Assembly (NCBI RefSeq): GCF_003122205.1
Contig: NZ_QEYE01000030.1
Location: forward strand, 1 to 34,863
Reading direction: 5' to 3'
Source: Maritimibacter sp. 55A14
GTDB lineage: Bacteria; Pseudomonadota; Alphaproteobacteria; Rhodobacterales; Rhodobacteraceae
DNA length: 34,863 nucleotides
The stretch's first letter is position 1, and the number at the start of each line of letters is the position of its first letter. The translations under genes were made by a program, and so were the position numbers. Shown here piece after piece: positions 31,463 to 34,863 of the stretch. Below the pieces are notes generated by a model. It was not told the DNA's origin. It saw nothing but the letters and a program-made list of their open reading frames with translations, and ran no database searches.

Positions 31463-32338
31463 ATGTTTGCCGATCCGATTTCCCGCCTCCGCCGTTTCAA
31501 CCGCGCCGTCACCAGCGAGCTCGGTGTGCTGGACAATTCATTCCTCGGGCGCGGCCGGCCGCTTGGTGCCGCGCGGGTGATCCACGCGATCGGGCCGGAC
31601 GGCGCGGAAGTGGGTGCGATCCGCAATACGCTGAACATTGACAAGGCGCTGCTCAGCCGGCTTCTGAAATCGCTGATCACCGAAGGTCTGGCCGAGTTGC
31701 ACGAAGACCCTGCCGACGCGCGCCGCCGCATCGCCCGCCTGACGCCGGCCGGGCGGGCCGAACTTGACGCCTACAACGCACTCTCCGACGCCCATGCCCG
31801 CGCCCTGCTCGACCGGCACCCGGCACCCGGCGCCCTGCTCGAGGCGATCGACCTCGTGGCCTCGGCGCTGGCCCGCGACCGTATCGGGATCGTGCCCGCC
31901 GACCCCCGAAGGGACGCCGCACGCCGCTGTCTGGAGGCCTATTACGAAGAACTCGCCCACCGCATCGCGGGCGGATTCGACGTGACGCAGAGCTGCGATC
32001 CGGATGCAACCGACATGACCCCGCCCCGCGGCGCCTTCTTCCTCGCTGTCTCCGACGGGCTCGCGGTCGGCTGCGCCGGGCTGAAAGGCAGCGGCGGGCC
32101 GGTTGCCGAGGTCAAACGGCTCTGGGTTGCGCCGGGCGCCCGCGGTCTGGGGCTGGCCGGGCGACTGATGCGGCGGGTGGAGGACGCGGCGCATGACCTC
32201 GGCATCGCCACGCTGCGGCTCGACACCAACAGTGCCCTTCCCGAGGCCGTGGCGCTCTACCGCAATGCCGGCTGGACCGAGATCGACCGCTTCAACGACG
32301 ACCCCTACCCGGATATCTTCTTCGAAAAGCACCTCTGA
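31463..32338 (+). CDS. MarR-type regulator fused to a GNAT acetyltransferase
   Basis: A 291-aa bifunctional protein. Residues about 1-140 form a MarR winged HTH: GAARVIHAIGPDGAEVGAI, LNIDKALLSRLLKSLITEGL as the recognition helix, and EDPADARRRIARLTPAGRAELD as the wing. Residues about 150-291 form a GNAT domain with VAPGARGLGLAGRLM as the acetyl-CoA loop and LYRNAGWTEIDRFNDDPY near the end. Such fusions are widespread in Actinobacteria and Proteobacteria, but their substrates and inducers are mostly unknown. A 16-bp palindrome immediately upstream suggests autoregulation, and possibly control of the divergent nadD-dacB unit. The N-terminal start is fixed by the palindrome. Confidence 0.9.
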   Translation: MFADPISRLRRFNRAVTSELGVLDNSFLGRGRPLGAARVIHAIGPDGAEVGAIRNTLNIDKALLSRLLKSLITEGLAELHEDPADARRRIARLTPAGRAELDAYNALSDAHARALLDRHPAPGALLEAIDLVASALARDRIGIVPADPRRDAARRCLEAYYEELAHRIAGGFDVTQSCDPDATDMTPPRGAFFLAVSDGLAVGCAGLKGSGGPVAEVKRLWVAPGARGLGLAGRLMRRVEDAAHDLGIATLRLDTNSALPEAVALYRNAGWTEIDRFNDDPYPDIFFEKHL

Positions 32339-32459
32339 CAGGGGCATTCCGGGCTCAGCCATCGGGGTCGGTATGCAGAAATGCGCCCCGACACGGTGTA
32401 GTTCGTGCAACGGGCTGCCGGGCGGCGCCGCGAATTTACCCTTCGCCACGGTTTCAAAA

Positions 32460-32488
32460 TTGCCAAAGTCGGGCCAGTTGCCTAGAAC
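32460..32488 (+). promoter_or_regulatory. Sigma70-type promoter for ettA
   Basis: TTGCCA (5/6 of the -35 consensus) and TAGAAC (4/6 of the -10) are separated by exactly 17 bp. Transcription would start near 32495, giving a leader of about 30 bases before the ettA ATG. Confidence 0.55.
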
Positions 32489-32524
32489 CGCGGGAAACCT
32501 CTCCAACGCTCAAGGGTCCAATTC

Positions 32525-34180
<1,656 letters not shown>

Positions 34181-34192
34181 AATAATATCCTC

Positions 34193-34354
34193 ATGAGAAA
34201 AATTGGCGAAATTCCAATGAAAGTCTACCAGATCAGGCCGGAAGTGGCAGGTTTTTCAGACTTTCCTCAAGATGACGGGCGAAGGAGTCGTCGTGAATAT
34301 GCCCGTGTTCGTGATGTTCCCGAAGAGCGTGGAATCCGGCGCGACCGTTCTTGA
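34193..34354 (+). CDS. Short orphan frame, possibly a truncated gene
   Basis: A 53-codon frame begins 12 bases after ettA. From its second Met it reads MKVYQIRPEVAGFSDFPQDD, then becomes Arg-rich and ends in TGA. The opening resembles the start of small immunity-like proteins (DUF1629/Imm11 type), but this is a weak impression from one segment. No good ribosome site is seen. One counted line of this region is 45% GC, like the rest of the stretch up to the insertion sequence. It may be the 5' end of a gene that lost its remainder, or not a gene at all. Confidence 0.25.
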   Translation: MRKIGEIPMKVYQIRPEVAGFSDFPQDDGRRSRREYARVRDVPEERGIRRDRS

Positions 34355-34411
34355 CACCCCGCCGAAACGATGATCCATTTCACCCGTCAGGGTTGTGTGC
34401 GTGGTGGTGTC

Positions 34412-34736
34412 ATGGATTGTCGAGCGAGATCTGAAGCCCCGCGCCACGAGCAACGCTCCTGTTCACGCTCACCATTGCGCCATTGGCTTGGAGGTCAGAT
34501 TTGGCCTGCAGTTGTTCTTGTGAGCCTTCTGGCGCTACCCGGCGCTTCGCATTCGAGGGATATCCATCCTGACTACAGCGCAATCGAGCCGCTCGAGAGT
34601 TTCCGGGAATGCGATTCCTGTCCCGAGATGATTGCATTGCCGACGGGTCGTTTCATAATGGGCGCTCCTTTGAAGGAATCCGAACAGGTATATTTGTTCT
34701 GGAACCATCCAAAGCCCGACGGAGAGCCCATGGGCA
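34412..34736 (+). pseudogene. 5' fragment of a secreted formylglycine-generating-enzyme-like (SUMF1) gene, cut by an IS
   Basis: The frame has a basic N-region, a hydrophobic segment (IWPAVVLVSLLALPGASHS) that looks like a signal peptide, then the characteristic opening of FGE-sulfatase-domain proteins: ESFRECDSCPEMIALPTGRF and IMGAPLKESE. It breaks off at GEPMG, where an IS3-type inverted repeat begins; beyond that the frame reads into the element. FGE-like domains have about 250 residues, so most of the gene lies past the element or is lost. An in-frame ATG at 34370 is an alternative start. Family members modify sulfatases or act as kinase-associated sensor domains. Confidence 0.65.
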
Positions 34737-34863
34737 TGACCTGCCCCCAAAAAACCGGGCCATTCAAAATGAGAGTTTGTTCTCGTAACGTTCAAAATGA
34801 CGAGGAGAACAGACGATGCGCAAATCACGTTTCACCGAAGAACAGATTGTCGGGATCCTGCAG
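34737..34863 (+). mobile_element. IS3-family insertion sequence, left end (runs off right edge)
   Basis: The left terminus TGACCTGCCCCC is a typical IS3-family (IS407-like) inverted repeat start. About 80 bp later an OrfA start follows. Inside the leader, TTCAAAATGA occurs twice in direct orientation (34763-34772 and 34791-34800), and GTTCTCGT can pair with ACGAGGAGAAC, which contains the ribosome site. The element splits the FGE-like reading frame. The right end, target duplication and orfB are outside the window. Confidence 0.8.
34816..34863 (+). CDS. IS3-family transposase OrfA, N-terminal fragment
   Basis: The first 16 codons, MRKSRFTEEQIVGILQ, are the hallmark N-terminus of IS3/IS407-type OrfA, the helix-turn-helix subunit that binds the terminal repeats. 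GAGGAG lies about nine bases upstream. In complete elements OrfA and OrfB are joined by programmed -1 frameshifting; this cannot be judged here because the window ends. Confidence 0.88.
   Translation, partial: MRKSRFTEEQIVGILQ

Overview
The window looks like a chromosomal segment of a high-GC alphaproteobacterium of the Rhodobacterales (Roseobacter/Paracoccaceae type). Several things point there: a class I lysyl-tRNA synthetase, an ETC complex I (NDUFS4-like) subunit, a DUF3572 gene divergent from a PleD-type regulator, a non-pyrrolysine MttB-family protein, an AidB-type acyl-CoA dehydrogenase, two perfect CtrA-type boxes (TTAA-N7-TTAAC), and about 68% GC in a core-gene line counted by hand. 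Genes are densely packed, mostly single genes or pairs on alternating strands, with good Shine-Dalgarno sites.

Layout. 1-1.5 kb (minus): an imelysin (iron-related) gene and the 5' end of a secreted partner. 1.66-3.4 kb (minus): a translationally coupled pair, an H-NOX protein and an HNOBA-GGDEF diguanylate cyclase, i.e. soluble guanylate cyclase modules split over two proteins and joined to c-di-GMP output. 3.4-8.5 kb: a DUF4153 membrane protein, a 51-aa microprotein, an MttB-family methyltransferase, a HAD phosphatase and DUF3572. 8.6-10 kb: a PleD-like Rec-Rec-GGDEF protein with altered receiver and I-site residues. 10.2-13.5 kb: a secreted protein of 18 exact 23-aa MORN repeats, divergent from NAD synthetase. 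13.5-17.1 kb: tRNA-Arg(TCT), a GNAT gene, the complex I subunit, a 476-bp regulatory gap (CtrA box, G-quadruplex motif, hairpin) and uvrB.

17.1-18.2 kb is an AT-richer island with a DUF433-type antitoxin and a PIN-like toxin whose frame breaks at a run of seven A. 18.4-22 kb: a two-TM protein, an I78 inhibitor lipoprotein preceded by what looks like the tail of a decayed sugar isomerase, an ABM-fold protein, a universal stress protein, an orphan ParA, a HugZ/PNPOx-like protein and a four-TM protein. 22-27 kb: AidB, a large pectate-lyase-fold beta-helix protein, and a divergent outer-membrane beta-barrel candidate with a CtrA box 41 bp before its start. 27-34.2 kb: LysK, a TerB-like protein, a D,D-carboxypeptidase, NadD, a MarR-GNAT fusion with a 16-bp palindrome abutting its start, and the ABC-F factor EttA.

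The last 700 bases have lower GC. They hold a short orphan reading frame and the 5' part of a secreted formylglycine-generating-enzyme-like gene that is cut by an IS3-family element running off the right edge. The most interesting items are the split H-NOX/HNOBA-GGDEF sensor, the frameshifted toxin, the two CtrA boxes, the phase-slipped MORN array and the IS-interrupted gene. I found no CRISPR array, prophage or obvious multi-gene defence island.
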